Source: Pisaster brevispinus (Eukaryota > Echinodermata > Asteroidea > Forcipulatida > Asteriidae). Taken from it: a DNA stretch of 64,000 nucleotides. This document shows positions 45,501 to 60,500 of the stretch, one piece after another. Where the stretch lies: NCBI GenBank assembly GCA_023634235.1, contig JAMKCF010000006.1, positions 10,817,751 through 10,881,750 on the forward strand, in the 5' to 3' direction. The stretch's first letter is position 1; each line of letters opens with the position of its first letter. The notes under the pieces were generated by a model. It was given only the letters and a program-made list of their open reading frames with translations, was not told the DNA's origin and searched no databases. The translations under genes were made by a program, and so were the position numbers.

Positions 45501-48500
45501 ACCCCAACAGACTAGGCTTTTTTGTTAGCATGTGGCCTCCATCCTCCCCTATCTTCTTCTCCTAGGTCACTCCAATTCAAATTGTTCAAACTTGCATAAG
45601 ATTGAAATGCTTGACCCAGTTGTTAAGAAATTAGGAACTAATTCCTAAGTCCTTTTGAATCCTTTACTTTGGCATTAAGCCATTTGCAAGTTACATTTGA
45701 ATGTCTGGTATAATGACTTGCTTAGTCACATGTTACCACTTAAATTTGAACTCCTCAGACTAATGAGTCAGTTGCTATGTCACATGATTGGAGGCAAGCT
45801 TTTGCATAGTTAAAAAACAGAAAGCGAACACAATGCTGAATGAATGTGTATGGCACAATGGTACCAGGGTTTGGTTATCTGGAGGTTGCTATACAAAAGC
45901 TTGTCCCGAACCATTCGACATAGCAACTGTTTCTGTAGTACAAAGAATTCAAATTTAAGTGGTATCTTGTAAATAAGAAAATAATTGTACCAGACGTACA
46001 AATGACTGACGTACCATACTTGCAAATGGCTGATTGGATGTAGAAGGATTTGACACTGTGAGGGTTAAATTAAAATATTAAATTGGTGTTTGCATTCTCT
46101 TATGCAACTCTTTAAAACTGGCCCTAAAGTAAAGCTGTTGGTCCCAAGTGTTGTGTAATGTACGTAAAAGAATCCAGTTATGTGGTTTGCCCTGGTGTTT
46201 CTAGCAGTGGCTGCTGAATACACCACAGCACGATGTAAGCCTATACAAAGTGTTACATAAAAAGGGGTTACATAAACTAAGATATTGACTAATAGGGAGA
46301 CCGCCAACATTGGGCTGGATAGCTCAGTTGGTAGAGCGCCGGTACGTCAATCCGGAGGTCGTTGGTTCAAGTCCCGCTCCAGTAAATGTTTCTTTGTTCA
46401 AACCCAAATTATGAAAAAATTTACCCAGTCAGTTTCCCTTGTGGTTTATTACTTGATAAAATAAGTCTCATAACTCAAAAACCAATCTGGAAATAAAAAA
46501 TTATAAGCACTTTGAGGTGCCCGTAAATAATTAGCACCACATAAACCTAGGTATCACTATTATTTCATCTTATCACAGCATGCAAAAGAAAGATCACATC
46601 TTTTTGTGTGCCAGCAACTCCTCGAGTCAGGCTACGTCCCGTAGCCTTGGATCTCAAGGGTCTTTCTCTGGATCCTCACTCTTCCAAAAAGTGCTGCCTT
46701 CTGTAACAGATCTGCCCTCACGTTTGTACCTATTATTGTTATTATTTGGTGTTTCCTACACATAGGAGAGAAGTTTGCTTTCTCTATCCTTGCCTTCATT
46801 ATTATTAATATTATAGGGGAAAACATTTTGACTTACTCATCAAATTGGCTGACCGATACAACTTGGTACGTGGACAGCATTTATCCCATGCCCAGCGGAT
46901 CAATTGGTAGATATGAACCACAATAACGAACGGCGGAACGACGAAAGGCCGACGATAGTACTCCTCAACAAGTTGATATCGTTGGAACTTCCAAAAAATA
47001 TCCGTATTCACTTGGACACGTTTGAATGTGTTACTTTGGATAAAAAGAGACAAAAACAAGAAATAATTTCTTTGCCTGAAATCGAAAGCTTCAAAAGGAA
47101 AATTAAAGGTGTTATACAGGACTGGTAGAGCTGAAAAAAATAGTTGCACACAGTGTTCATGTTCTGTGTGATCAACCATTTATATAAAGTACCAAACCAG
47201 TGAAAAATTTAGGTTAATCCATTACGAGTCAAGGAAAAGTGACAAACTATGCACAATTTTTAACATGTAAACACATTTATTTTGCTTCGAACCAGAGCCA
47301 ATTTTGTTTTACGTTTTCAGATGCAGTTTTCTCGAATATGACTTCATTTCAGAGGAAAATATTTCACAGTAAAAATGGTTTTAACATTAAATTCATAATC
47401 ATCAATCTTTCAGACTAAAATTAAACAAAGGTGTTTTTATTCTTACCATACCACCTCTAGGACCAAAGTTCAAGCCCCGCAAGGGGCACTATGTGGATTA
47501 GGTTTACAGTCCCTACCTGATTACGTGGATCTTTCCCTGAAAACAATTCTGGGGGTTTTCTCCCACATCTGAGATGGATACTTCCTTCCTTAAGTTCCAA
47601 GTGTCTTCTCTTCATGAGGCTCTTGGTTTGTATAGTGATTAAGTTTGCCTATCTGAGTGTCCTTGGCTTCACAACCAAAATTAATATAATGAAACAAATC
47701 CAGCAATGGATGGTGCCGAAATTTTCACAGCTTTGTTATTTCATGTATATGGTTAATCCAATACTGCGACTATTTTGTCAGCTCTACAGATTCTGTATAA
47801 TGCCTTTAATGTACAGAAAACTTACCCACTCTCTCAGTACAGAAACTTTATGCTGTTCATTATCATGCAGGTGTTTAAATGATTTCACTGCCAGTACTCA
47901 CTTTGAAAACTGTCATGCTACAAAAACCTGACATATTATGGACCAGCCGATCTTACAAACTACTGTTGCGATCCCGCAACAAGCGTATTAGAGTTAGAGT
48001 GCTGTATATTCTTAAGTGTATAGCCCGAGCGTACAGCCCACACACACTGACAGATAAGAGCCCTCCTACACAACATGTAGCCCCATCACCACTGTACAGC
48101 TACACACTGAGAGAGTTACCATAACAATGTACACATAATAGGTCAGTACAGGAAGTAAGTCAGCCCCTTTGAAATAACACACACTGGCCTCTTCCCGGAG
48201 ACCAAGTTATCGCCCCTCAAGTGTTGACCCTACTTCCCCATCCACACACCGAGCCGTGACCGCTTGAGCATGTGCGGGTGAACCCCTTTAGCTACCCCTG
48301 GCTATGACCTAAGTGTGTTCGCTCTTTGGGTACAATCGCCGGATCCCTCCATAGACCCATGAAAATGACCAGAGCGTTCCTGCTCACTGAGTACAGAGTC
48401 AGGCAAAGCCCCACCACTAATTTCCATAGTTCACATTCTCAGACCTTAGATCTCCACAGAGTGTTAGTCACACAAATACCATGCCATAAGTTTAACACAC

Positions 48501-51500
48501 ATATACATACTCATGAGTTAGGAAATCCAGCCATCTCTTTGCTTGTTGCCTAGGCCCAAAAATGTACAAAAGGCAAGATTGAGCCACCTTATGCCAGACA
48601 CTCTCTGGAGCTCACCAGACACTCTCTGGAGCTCACCAGACACTCTCTGGAGCTCACCAGACACTCTCTGGAGCTCACCAGACACTCTCTTGAGCTCACC
48701 AGACACTCTCTGGCGCTCACCAGACACTCTCTTGAGCTCACCACACACTCTCTGGAGCTCACCAGACACTCTCTGGCGCTCACTTGACACTCTCTGGAGC
48801 TCACCAGACACTCTCTGGAGCTCACCAGACACTCTCTGGAGCTCACCAGACACTCTCTGGCGCTAACCAGACATTCTGTGGAGCTCACCAGACACTCTTT
48901 GGAGCTCACCAGACATTCTCTAGCGCTCACCAGACACTCTCTGGAGCTCACCACACACTCTCTGGAGCTCACCAGACACTCTCTGGCGCTCACTTGACAC
49001 TCTCTGGAGCTCACCAGACACTCTGGAGCTCACCGGACACTCTCTGGCGCTCAACAGACACTCTCTGGCGCTCACCAAACACTTTCTGGAGCTCACCAGA
49101 CACTCTCTGGAGCTCACCAGACACTCTCTGGAGCTCACCAGACACTCGCTGGAGCTCACCAGACACTCTCTGGAGCTCACCAGACACTCTCTGGAGCTCA
49201 CCAGACACTCTCTGGCGCTAACCAGACATTCTGTGGAGCTCACCAGACACTCTTTGGAGCTCACCAGACATTCTCTAGCGCTCACCAGACACTCTCTGGA
49301 GCTCACCACACACTCTCTGGAGCTCACCAGACACTCTCTGGCGCTCACCAAACACTTTCTGGAGCTCACCAGACACTCTCTGGAGCTCACCAGACACTCT
49401 CTGGAGCTCACCAGACACTCTCTGGAGCTCACCAGACACTCTCTGGAGCTCACCAGACACTCTCTGGCGATCACCACTCTCTCTCTTGAGCTCACCACAC
49501 ACTCTCTGGAGCTCACCAGACACTCTCTGGCGCTCACTTGACACTCTCTGGAGCTCACCAGACACTCTCTGGAGCTCACCAGACACTCTCTGGAGCTCAC
49601 CAGACACTCTCTGGCGCTAACCAGACATTCTCTGGAGCTCACCAGACACTCTCTGGAGCTCACCAGACACTCTCTGGAGCTCACCAGACACTCTCTGGAG
49701 CTCACCAGACACTCTCTGGAGCTCACCAGACACTCTCTGGAGCTCACCAGACACTCTCTGGAGCTCACCAGACACTCTCTGGAGCTCACCAGACACTCTC
49801 TGGAGCTCACCAGACACTCTCTGGACTCACCAGACACTCTCTGGAGCTCACCAGACACTCTCTGGAGCCCACCAGACACTCTCTGGAGCTCACCAGACAC
49901 TCTCTGGAGCTCACCAGACACTCTCTGGAGCTACCCAGACATTCTATGGAGCTCACCAGACATTCTCTGGAGCTACCCAGAGGAAAGAGCAGCAATGCAC
50001 CAGAGTGAATTATGCCATAGCCTTGTCGATTAACCTAAAGATAGATTTACGACTGTGTGGGTCTGCCATGCAGAGCACACGAACAGAACCAAAGTGACCC
50101 TGTAACCTTTATGCTATAAATATTATTGTTCCACTGTATACCCCTTTTATTGGCCAGCGCCCTCTGTTGACCTGCTGAATAAACCATAATATGCCTGTAT
50201 TATTTCTTGTATAAACCAAGCCTCTTCTCAGCATTCCCACTATTTGTCGATCCTGCACTTCTATCAAGAAGGAATGGCTACACTACTTGATCACTATCAG
50301 TATGCTTTATTGGTGGAATATAGCTCTGTATAACTGACACTGGATTTTTAGATGTGGGAGGAAACCCCAAGAGATATGTTTCAAGGAAAAACCCCTGCAT
50401 TCAGGTAGGGACTGAAAACACAAACCACATAGTGCCCCTTGCGAAATTTAAACTTTGGTCCTAGAAGCGCAAGGCAAGGAAAGATATCACTGCGTCAACC
50501 ATAACGCTCTTGATGTTTGCTGGAGATACCAAATATTGTGAATCTATCCTCAGTTCATAGCATGACAACATATTTGAGAAGCGAACAGATCAGCCTCGCT
50601 ATCATGAGCAGCGCACCGTATCGATACCTCTCATCACTAACCCCTGAAAAACAATGCTAATTGGTGAACCAAGTTGACTGCTACGTGTACACGCTTGTTA
50701 GAAAAGTTTGAGTGCTTGTGTAAGACACTTATTACTCCCGTCTCAAAATCCAAGTATTTTGACACAATCCACTTTAAATGAAGTGTTTTGTCACCTTATA
50801 TGAACTGCATACAGTTTGATATATCACAAGATCGCAGGAGAATGATTGGGGACCAGTTGCTATGACTTGATGCTTCTCTTGATAGCGTGCTCTGCTTACA
50901 CAGAATGGATCAACTATTCAGGACTAATTAAAATATCCAATATATTTGGATATTTCAAAGTCGCACTTCCAGGGGGTTATGATTTCGCAAGGCATTCTGG
51001 GAGAAAATGGTGTGGCAATATTTAAAACCACTGGGGACGAGGTTGAGAAAAGATTGCTTACTTTAACATTGCAATGAGGAGATTCAACAAGAGGATGTTG
51101 CTCAAGAAGACATAGACTGCCAGGACAATGATACCAAACCAGGAATGTCGCGGACACAATTCCATGTCACCAACTAAATCTTCCTTACTTTCGGCACATT
51201 CAGGTTCTCTCAGAAAAGAAAAGAAAAAATTTGTTGTTATCATCAAGAAAACATGACTTGTAAATGTTTTCCTTTTTTGTCAAGACAGGAGGAAGAGCAG
51301 AAATCATAATTCAGTGTAAAAAATACTGTTATTAACATTTCAAGTGCAAGTATCATTAATCAAGGACAGCATGATATGAAAAACATTACCAACGATGTAC
51401 ACCTTGATTCATAGACAGTAAATAAACCAGCAGTAGGTTTTGCCAACATTACCAATGATGCACACCTTGACCCAAACGAGAGCAAATGCTGCAGTGTCAA

Positions 51501-54500
51501 TATTAGTAAAGATATACTTGAAATGGACCAAAGAGAATAAATTGCTGAGCACAATTACCAAAAATAAACACCCTCCTGATTCATGCAGCGTAAAGAATCC
51601 TTTCAGGACCGATAACCACATAGCAATTATCAGTGCTGCAACTTTTCTTGATTGAAAGAGAGTAGGCAAAAACAAAAACGCCTTTTTATTTTAGCAGCAT
51701 CGATGATAAACTTGTGAACAACAAGTACTATAAAACTCTCAATCTTACTATCAATATCGTCAATGAGCAACTCTCCGTACATCTGGAAGTAGGGCCTAAA
51801 GAGAACACCCATCGCAATCTTCATAGGGTCTTCCGTGTTTGGGAAGAGTATGGACTGGCAGGCTACACCATATGATACCATGAACACTAGCAGGATACAG
51901 ATGAACGTGGACAAATCCACCATCTATTGGAAGACAATAAGAGCACATCTTAAGAAGTGAAATCATGTAAAGTTTCCTATGCAGCGATTTCAAGAGCAAC
52001 TTCGGCATGGTCACAACATGAAGCGTTAAGGGGTTATTCAAAACTCAATGTCAAAGAGAGTCTTGATAGACTACATGCATGTTGGATAACAACTAATAAT
52101 AATAATAACAGTAATAATAATAAGAGAGGCTTCTCATATTGTGCTAAAATCCATCATTCAGTGGAGCTCATAGCCCTCCCAACATAATTATCCCTGGTCA
52201 CTGGGCCATTTATTTCATTCCATAAAGCAACTCAGCTCCCTTCTGGAATATACAGCCTGCCCTGCTAAATATGTAGCCCACCAAGCTATAGTTCAATCAC
52301 AAGAACCATCTTTGCCCTCACATGTACCCATTTTCCTCTGGGTGAAGAGAGGTAATTAAAGTTAAATGTCTTGCTTAAGGACACAAGTGTCATGACAGGG
52401 ATTCAAACCCACATCCTGATGACTTAACCACCAGAACTTGAGTCCGATGCACTAAACCGCTTGGCCAGGACACAGCACTTGATACAAAATTTTACACTGA
52501 ACTGGGGACCCAAACAATAACTTTTGTAATGTATCATTCATCAGCATCTGTTAACAGTGTTTAATTTTTACAAAATGGAAACCAACAGACTTGAGGAATC
52601 TTATCAGGCTTCCTAAATTGAAAAGAAGTCACTCCTGATGCATTCTATCTGGTGTCAATACAAAAAGGAACCATAGGAATTGGCTGATCAATCTCAGGAA
52701 TGTCTGAATACTAAACTGTGAGGACAAATATTGAATCAGATATTTCTTAAAATGTATCAAACAGTTTGTTACCATTCTAACGATCATGATGAGCTTGGGA
52801 CCAAGTAGCTTGCTAGCAGAGAAGATGTGAAGGATCCTCAAGTAAAATACAATGAGGTCAAGTGCTAACACGATGCGTGCTGCATCAAAAGTGACGGGAT
52901 GGAATCGAAGACCCATGCCAATGGCAAACAGCAGAAGCGAGACAAGATCCACAGAGTTCCAGTATCCAAACAGCCAGGATTTGAAGCAGTTGAATGGTGT
53001 ATGGTAGTCCTGTTGAGATAGCTGTCAAATAATAGCAAAAAGTAATTTTTCTTTATCTCATACTCGTTCTCGTACTCTGAGATCCAGGTACTTGGAATTA
53101 GAATGTTGGACTCCGTACTTGGCTGTTGGACTTGGTACTTGGTACTCAGATATTAAAATACTCAAGTACTCATACTTGATGTCCCAAGTACTTGTACTCG
53201 ATGTGCTACTTTGCTACCCTAGTACACGGCAGTACTTGATACTTTGTACTTGATGGCCCAAGTACTTGTTCTCGAGTCCTACTCTGCTGTACCCTAGTAC
53301 TCGTCAGTATTTGATACTTAGTACTTGATACTTGATGGCCTAAGTATTTTTACGCGAGTGCTACTAGGCTACCCTAGTACTCGGTAGTACTTGATACTTT
53401 TGATGACCCAAGTACTTTTACTTTAGTACTACTCGACTACCCTATAAGTACTCAGCAGTACTTGATACTTGGTATCCGGCTACAGAACTGAGGGATAATG
53501 ACCGATTTTGTGACTTGCAACACTTCCCTTGCGTTTTCAGCACTAGGTTGGTGCTTTTAAACCATTTGGTGCTCGATATGTGGCATAATGCACCCCCCTC
53601 CCTTTCCTATTGCGTCTTCATTGTGTTCTGGGAATCTCCGGAATTCTTCAGAGGATTTTAGGGGGTTATTTCTGTACAAGAGGAAAAGAGTGTGTTAAAG
53701 TATGGGAACAATTTTCCAAACCATGCATATAATTACTTCGAAGGGAATCCTTTCTCAAATGAATATACACTATCAATAGCGGCAGTGCTTCTCACCAAGT
53801 AAGTTTTTATGGTCATCAATGTTTAGAGTATTAACCAATCTATGACCCGCTCTTTAATCTGGATTTTGACCAAAATGGATCCTGATTTTAAAATAATACT
53901 ATGCAAACTGTTAGTGTTCATCAGCTTTACCTCAATAAGCTCCTCGGTGAAGAGAGTAAACACCCAGCCAATCAAGACCATCTCAGGGATGGAGATCTTC
54001 TCATGGAAATTAGCAAGTAAGATGTAGCTGAACAGACCAAGGAACAAAAAGTGAGCGACCTACATGGGAAAAAAAACCCAGATAGGACTCTCAACATCCA
54101 CGGAATAAATCAAATCCACAAAAGACAGCAAGTCAGCACACATGTGCAGATTTGGGAAATTTAGAGCTCTCACGAAAATCATTTAAACAGCCTGATTTCT
54201 GATAAAATATTTCTCTCTTTCGTGAACTGATCAACCAAAAGAGGGATGACGGCTATTTGAACTTTGAACTTTTGGCTGGTTACCATATTCAAATGGAAGC
54301 TTGTCACTGGCGCTCCGTAGAACAGTTTCATCTTGTAGAGGCAAGAGAAGAGACCATAACAACAATGAGTGCGTCGATTTCTATCCTCGCAATCAGGTTC
54401 ATCACGCCCACCAACTCTACAGTATTCAATCAAAATATAAATCTCTTATAAGGTTAACTGATTTAAACATGATTTGGTTGCGACTATGGCGGTTGGCTAC

Positions 54501-57500
54501 ATGCATAGGTATCCATAAAGAATAGGCCCTTTTCAACACCATGGCTCATGTTTAGGCTTCCTTTTTTTCAGGCATGATATTTGGCTCTTGGGAAAAAAGT
54601 AGGAAAGTCATTTTGAGTACAAGGGCTGACCTACTTGTTCAATGGTGTAGGGTTTAATGAAAAGTTCAGACTATTTATAATTACAGTTTTTCTGATTTTT
54701 CCGAGAGCTTATGAAAATCGGGAATCAGAATAGTAGGAAGAATAGCATGCCGGCCTGGTTTTTTTTTAGTGTAAAATGTCACTTTGAGAGAAAGTTGCTA
54801 TGTCGTTGGGTTTGTAGTAACACCATGGAAATAATCTCTCTGAAAGTTGTGGTGGTTATGAAAAGAACTGTTGGTGTGAGTTTGTTGGACAGGTAACGAA
54901 TAGGTGGTTGGCTTGGCGTAGTAGTATCTTGCCTCGCCTTCCACCTCCTAGGACGCCAGTTTAAATCCCGCCAGGGACACTATGTGGATTGAGTAGGGTT
55001 TTCAGTCCCTACGTGATTGCACAGCTTTTCCCTTGACTAATTCTCTGGAGTTTTCACTCCCACATCTAAAACTGAAACTCCATTGCCTTCTCTCCCTGGG
55101 GTTCTTGGCTAGTATAGAGAATCTTCTGAGAATCCTTGGCTTAACACAACCAGAATTATTTTGAAATGTTCTCAAACTCACAACTGGTTATCGCTGTCAT
55201 CGTGTTTGACTTCAATCTTTGCGAGTTTCTCATGAGATGTGTAGTTGTCCAAGGTATTTGGTGTAGCCTTATGCTCCCTTATCTGCAATACAGTCAATAA
55301 CCAATGAAGTAAGTGAAACTACCAGGTCTGCCACTACAATTGCTTTCGTTTAAATTCCTGCTCAAAGCTAATTCGTGTCAAGTTGTATGTATTAATATGA
55401 AGTTAATCACCGATTTTACTTGCTTTCTTTTATTGCTTTTTCTCCTTTATTTTATTATATCTGTGATTTGTTTTACACAAATATATCGATAGGTCTACTT
55501 CTTTATATTATTTGAAAATAGTTATCCATCATAATTTTGCTCAACTTATATATACTTATAAATTTACGTTTTTAGTCTGCATTTTTCTTTTTCTTAATGT
55601 TTTTTTGTTATACTCAGTGCCTTGTGAGAGACCACTTTATTGGTAAACCGTTTAGCCTGAAAAAAGACAAATAAATAAATAAATAAATAGATACAAAAAT
55701 AAATATCCAGTTTAATTCATATGCAAGTCTGGTACAAAGATTTGTCAGGGCCCCCTTTTCACACATTTGATGCTCGAAATGTGGAACGATGTTAACACAA
55801 TCAGCAGTAACCCCCCCCCCCCCTAAATTGTATTTTGGAATCTCAGGTGTCTGCTGGATAGAGTCCTTATTACAAGTGACAGTGTGGTTATGTCCAGTGG
55901 TTTAGTGAGGGCAAGCAAAATCTGCATAAATCAAGTTTCATAACAGATTGCAGAATACCAGTTTAAAGGCAAGAATAAGACGTTTGTAGGTACAATTACT
56001 CACTGTTTTGAATGGTACACTTGGGTCATCTTTGGACATGAATGTCACCAAAAACAGGCAGGAAAACGGAACAAACATGCAGAAACAAACCTAACAGAAA
56101 AAAAGGTAATGGGTTAAGAAAACCAAGCAACAAACCACAAGGGAAACAGACTAGGTAAATTTCTTAATTTGGATGTGAACAAAGAAAAATTGACTAGACC
56201 AGGATTTAAACCATTGACCTCCAGATTAACAGGCCAGCGCTCTTCCAACTGAGCTATCTAGCCCTATGTTGGCGGACTCCCTATTTGGTGAATAACTCGG
56301 GGTGCCAGTCAGAAACATACAAACTGCTGGTAGAGTGCCAGCACGTTAATCCGGAAGTCGTTGTTTAATCCTTTATAGATAATCATTACTCATAATGGGC
56401 GCAAGTAACTTTCCATGAGGAAAGGAGATCCTGCAACCCAAACTCGTGACGAAACAAACTGGCATACCAACCTTAAAGAACCCAGTGTCACGTGATAGTC
56501 TACCCATCCAAAGTTCACTCAGTAGATTTTGAACACCGTCCTGGGCAATGAATTCTTTATTCCTGCCGGTGGCAGCTAGGTTCAGACACGTCGCATGACC
56601 CCAATCATGCAGCTCGCGCACAAGGAGTGTGGAAGTCATGCATCTGTCATCGGCAAAGCACAGGCGAAGAATGTCTATGGCCATTGTCTGAAATTCCCTG
56701 TGAAGAAATGTACACTGGAGTATTCATAAACTGGCAAACTACAATTTCGTCGGGTCAGTGCAAAAAGGTCGTAACTCACATTTTCAATGAAATTGAAAAT
56801 GTTTCTGTCTGTTCAAGCGCCTTAAGTACCTTATTGGTAGATACTTGCGCTACATAAGTCTACTCATTAATATTATCATTCATGCATGGCTTAAAACCTT
56901 AAAATCCACCTCAGATAATAGGAGGCTAATCATCCATATTTGCAGCTGAGAAGCTGAATCGGAAAGACGGGGGTACACGTTCAAGTCGCAGGCATGCAAG
57001 GGTGTCTTCAGCAGCCAGCCACATTGACCCATAGATGTATGTAATCATGGAGCACAGCCTGAGATCGAAAGTGTTTGATGTTTCCGGCAGGAGGAAAAGT
57101 AGAGGGCACAGAGAAAAAACCTTGTGGCATAGAAGAGAACCAACGCACAACTGTACTCACATTATGGCCTTATCTGAGAATCGAGGGCCACAGTAGACTT
57201 GTGGACAAGTCGTTAAATCTCTGTCGCAGTGATAGCAAAAGGTCTCTCTTGCAACTATCTCGCGAGACTGCTGCTTTGCTCTCACTACTGCTCTCACGAC
57301 TGCTGATCTGATTTAACGACTTAAACAACCCGACAGCAGTTTGTGCACAGCCTATGGGCTCTTCAGCTGATTTCGTATGGGAACATCTGATAGGTCAGTT
57401 TTGTAAGATCTATAACTCAAACTGTAGGGGCTGTGCACGAATATTATCTATACATTTTGTACAAAGGATGTAGAGTCATTCATTATGGAGAAATGGAGGT

Positions 57501-60500
57501 GATCATCATCCACGCTAACCCACACAGTGATTGAAAAAGTGCGAGACCCAAAGAGCATGCAGGTCATGCGTATGCAGAAAGAATTGACAGCATTTTCTGA
57601 CTGAAAGCTGTTCTGTAATTTCAATGAACAGAATTGTTATTATCCCTCCAATTATAACATTGGCTATCGGTTTAGTAGAAATTTACCGTAGGTATTATTT
57701 AATCATGTTTATGAGGCAAGGGGCACATCTAAGGCAGATAATAAATGTAGATGGTAAATCTGCATTCTTGATAAACTACTAACATACTGAAGCATTTAAC
57801 AACACAAAACTCAGTTACAAATGCTTTCAGTCTAAAAAATCAGTGTATATTCACAGCGTTTGAAAATATTACCACCCACATATAAAATGGAAGCATCCAG
57901 GCAGTCTCATTGGCCGCCATGCCAACCGTTATAATGCACTACGTAGAAACACGCATAAATGAATACCTACAACTGTCGGATTGTACAAGTCATTAAATCA
58001 GATCAGTAAATGTGAGAGTAGTAGTCTCCCACAGAGCAGTAGTCTTGCGAGATAGTTGCGAGAGAGCTGTTTCGCTATCACAGCGACAGAGTCTAGGGCC
58101 CCAGTGATGCCAGATGACCGCTTTATGCACATATCTTTGCCACTCCATGCCACCCAGATCGACCCCGATCAATGCTTTTGAGTATCGAAGTACACTTAAC
58201 ACATAAGACAAATGAGATGGATTTTCTCTTATAGTGCTTGTTCACCTCATTTTGATTGTGGTCTTGTAAAATAAATTCTGGTCCAGTAAAAATGTTGAGC
58301 TTTACAATTGTAAAAACATTCTTGTTTTGATATTTCCCCAAACTCGAGCCCTGGGAGCACCTAACTTTAAAAAAAATTACCAGTTTAACTTTGTAAAACT
58401 ATGCAAGTCGCTTTAAATCTTAAAAAATACATGTAACTGGAAACACCGCCTTACTTGGCACTGTTGTACATCTTAGATGATGCCTGAGGGTCTAATTTGA
58501 CCAAACTAGACATTTCCTTCAACACTTTGCTTGCAAAAAGAGCACCCCCGATTGAAGGTTTTCCTCGCTTCCAGAAGAGCTTGGCCATCGAGAAGTGGTG
58601 CTGGAGAACAGCCCACACAAACAACTCTCTAAGGGGGTCCTTGAAGGTACTTTTATCTAAAGACAGGAAGACAAGGAATCTCTCATAAAACAAAATAGAA
58701 AACAAATAAAGGAACAAGGCAAAGTCACACTTGGGCCAAGTCTCTTATTAGGAAATCTGTAATCAGACAGGACAGACCTTTAAACTGGTCAAAATATTAT
58801 GAATAATAAAATATTATATCTCATTTGGTTTCTTTATAACTAGCAATCCCTCTTTTATATATAAAAAACTTAACCGTAGAATGGTAGGGCCAGTTAAAAT
58901 TACAAATAAATGGCACTGTAAAGAGATATCACTACTCTTTTACAAGCTACCAATGACTAAGATTAGGACACCTGGCTAGTTCTGTCTGATATTGTGAGAA
59001 CTCGCCACATATGGAAGTGCTGTTATAAATGTTATAAAAACAAAAATCACTACTTTTTTTCCTGTATCACTCTGAAATACCTTCAAATGCCACTTTCTTC
59101 AAAAGACTTCTCTCTGACAATAGACAAGTAGTGTCGAGGAGGATAGAAACAATAGGGTGACCACCAGCAAAGGGCTAGATAGCTGATAGTGCGCCGGCAT
59201 GTTAATCCAGACGTTGTTGGTTAAAACCCCACTCAAATCAAAATGTCTTTGTTCAACCCCAAATTATTGAAGAAAGAAAAGCATTTTGGATAAGGAGGAT
59301 GGGAGCAGTAGTCTTGAACAGAGACGAAGGGGGTCTACAATCTCAGTCAGGTTTACGATCTGCTGATCATGCCCACAACCACCTCGGGCGTCTAGAAACT
59401 TACCTCTTCTGGTCAGTTTCCGAGCAAAATTGCACCAACTGCCCAGATTTAGTTTCTTTGAAAAAGCTTGACATCGACCAGCAGTGAAATGCAAGTGTTT
59501 TTTGATCCTCTTGACTTTTTGGTCTTGCAAAAAAAAACCCATATTTTGTCCAACTTTGATCTACTTACCATCGTCTTTGCCATCTTCATTTGTAGCGGTA
59601 GTTAGGTATGACGATTTGTAAGTGTCAAAGATGAGCTGCTTCAAGACATTGCCAACATCGACCAGGGTGAAATTACAAGTTTTCTGTGACTGGAAGAAGG
59701 CAATATTAAAATTGTTAGACCTGTGTTCAGGTATCCTTGCAAAACACAAGTTAAGACTGTTTATTTTATTGGGCTTTTTCAGAAACGCTCAGGCTGACAC
59801 GACATTGCTTCTGGAAATTTGTTAATGCATATTATTCCCGTTCTGTTGTTTTCACTGAGAACATACATCAGTCAAGCAAACTTTAAAAACAACTGAAATA
59901 ATAACTGTGAAACTGTCATCAAATTAGGTGCTGACCTTTCACAGTGAATACCCACCAATTTACGTTTGTTTGTTTCTCTAAGAATTTTGTGTCATTCTCT
60001 ATGGGCAATTATTTTGACTAACAAAATCAAAACCATCGAAAGGCAAATCAAAACATGAAGGGAGTGTGAAGGCTTTACTTACCCTTTTAGCTCTCTCTTT
60101 TGACAAAAGTTCATACAAAACTGATGATGTACTGACCTACAAAGATAACCCAAAAGAAAAACTGAACTTCTACTCTCTCAAAAAAAAACACCCCAAAACC
60201 CCCGAACACTCCTTGTAAAACTTTCATATGTAAAAGTCCCTTTTTCACTGCCTAAATCATCAATAATCTAGGGTAACGTTATCTTTCTGTGGAATAGTTT
60301 CTTTTTATTTAAAATAAAGGACATTAATTGGGGGCACGTGCCCCCCCACCCCCCCGACTGCTCTGAACCAACATTAGCATTTCTCCCGAAAGTCAAAGGA
60401 TGGAATTATTGTGGTTTTAATAAATACATAAGTCCAAAGACCTAAAAACAATACAAAGTTTCAAATCTTACTTCTCAGCAAGTTGAAGAAAACAACCTAA

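Noticed and set aside
46313..46385. A functional tRNA gene
   Set aside because: A and B boxes are good, but the acceptor strands do not pair, and copies at 7.9, 56.2 and 59.2 kb share leader and tail, so it is a SINE.
48594..49980. CRISPR-like regular array
   Set aside because: Repeats are contiguous with no unique spacers and the genome is eukaryotic.
48518..50008. Long open frames on both strands over the minisatellite, up to 333 codons
   Set aside because: A 21-bp unit keeps frames open by arithmetic; the array is intronic to the TRPM gene and has no family match.
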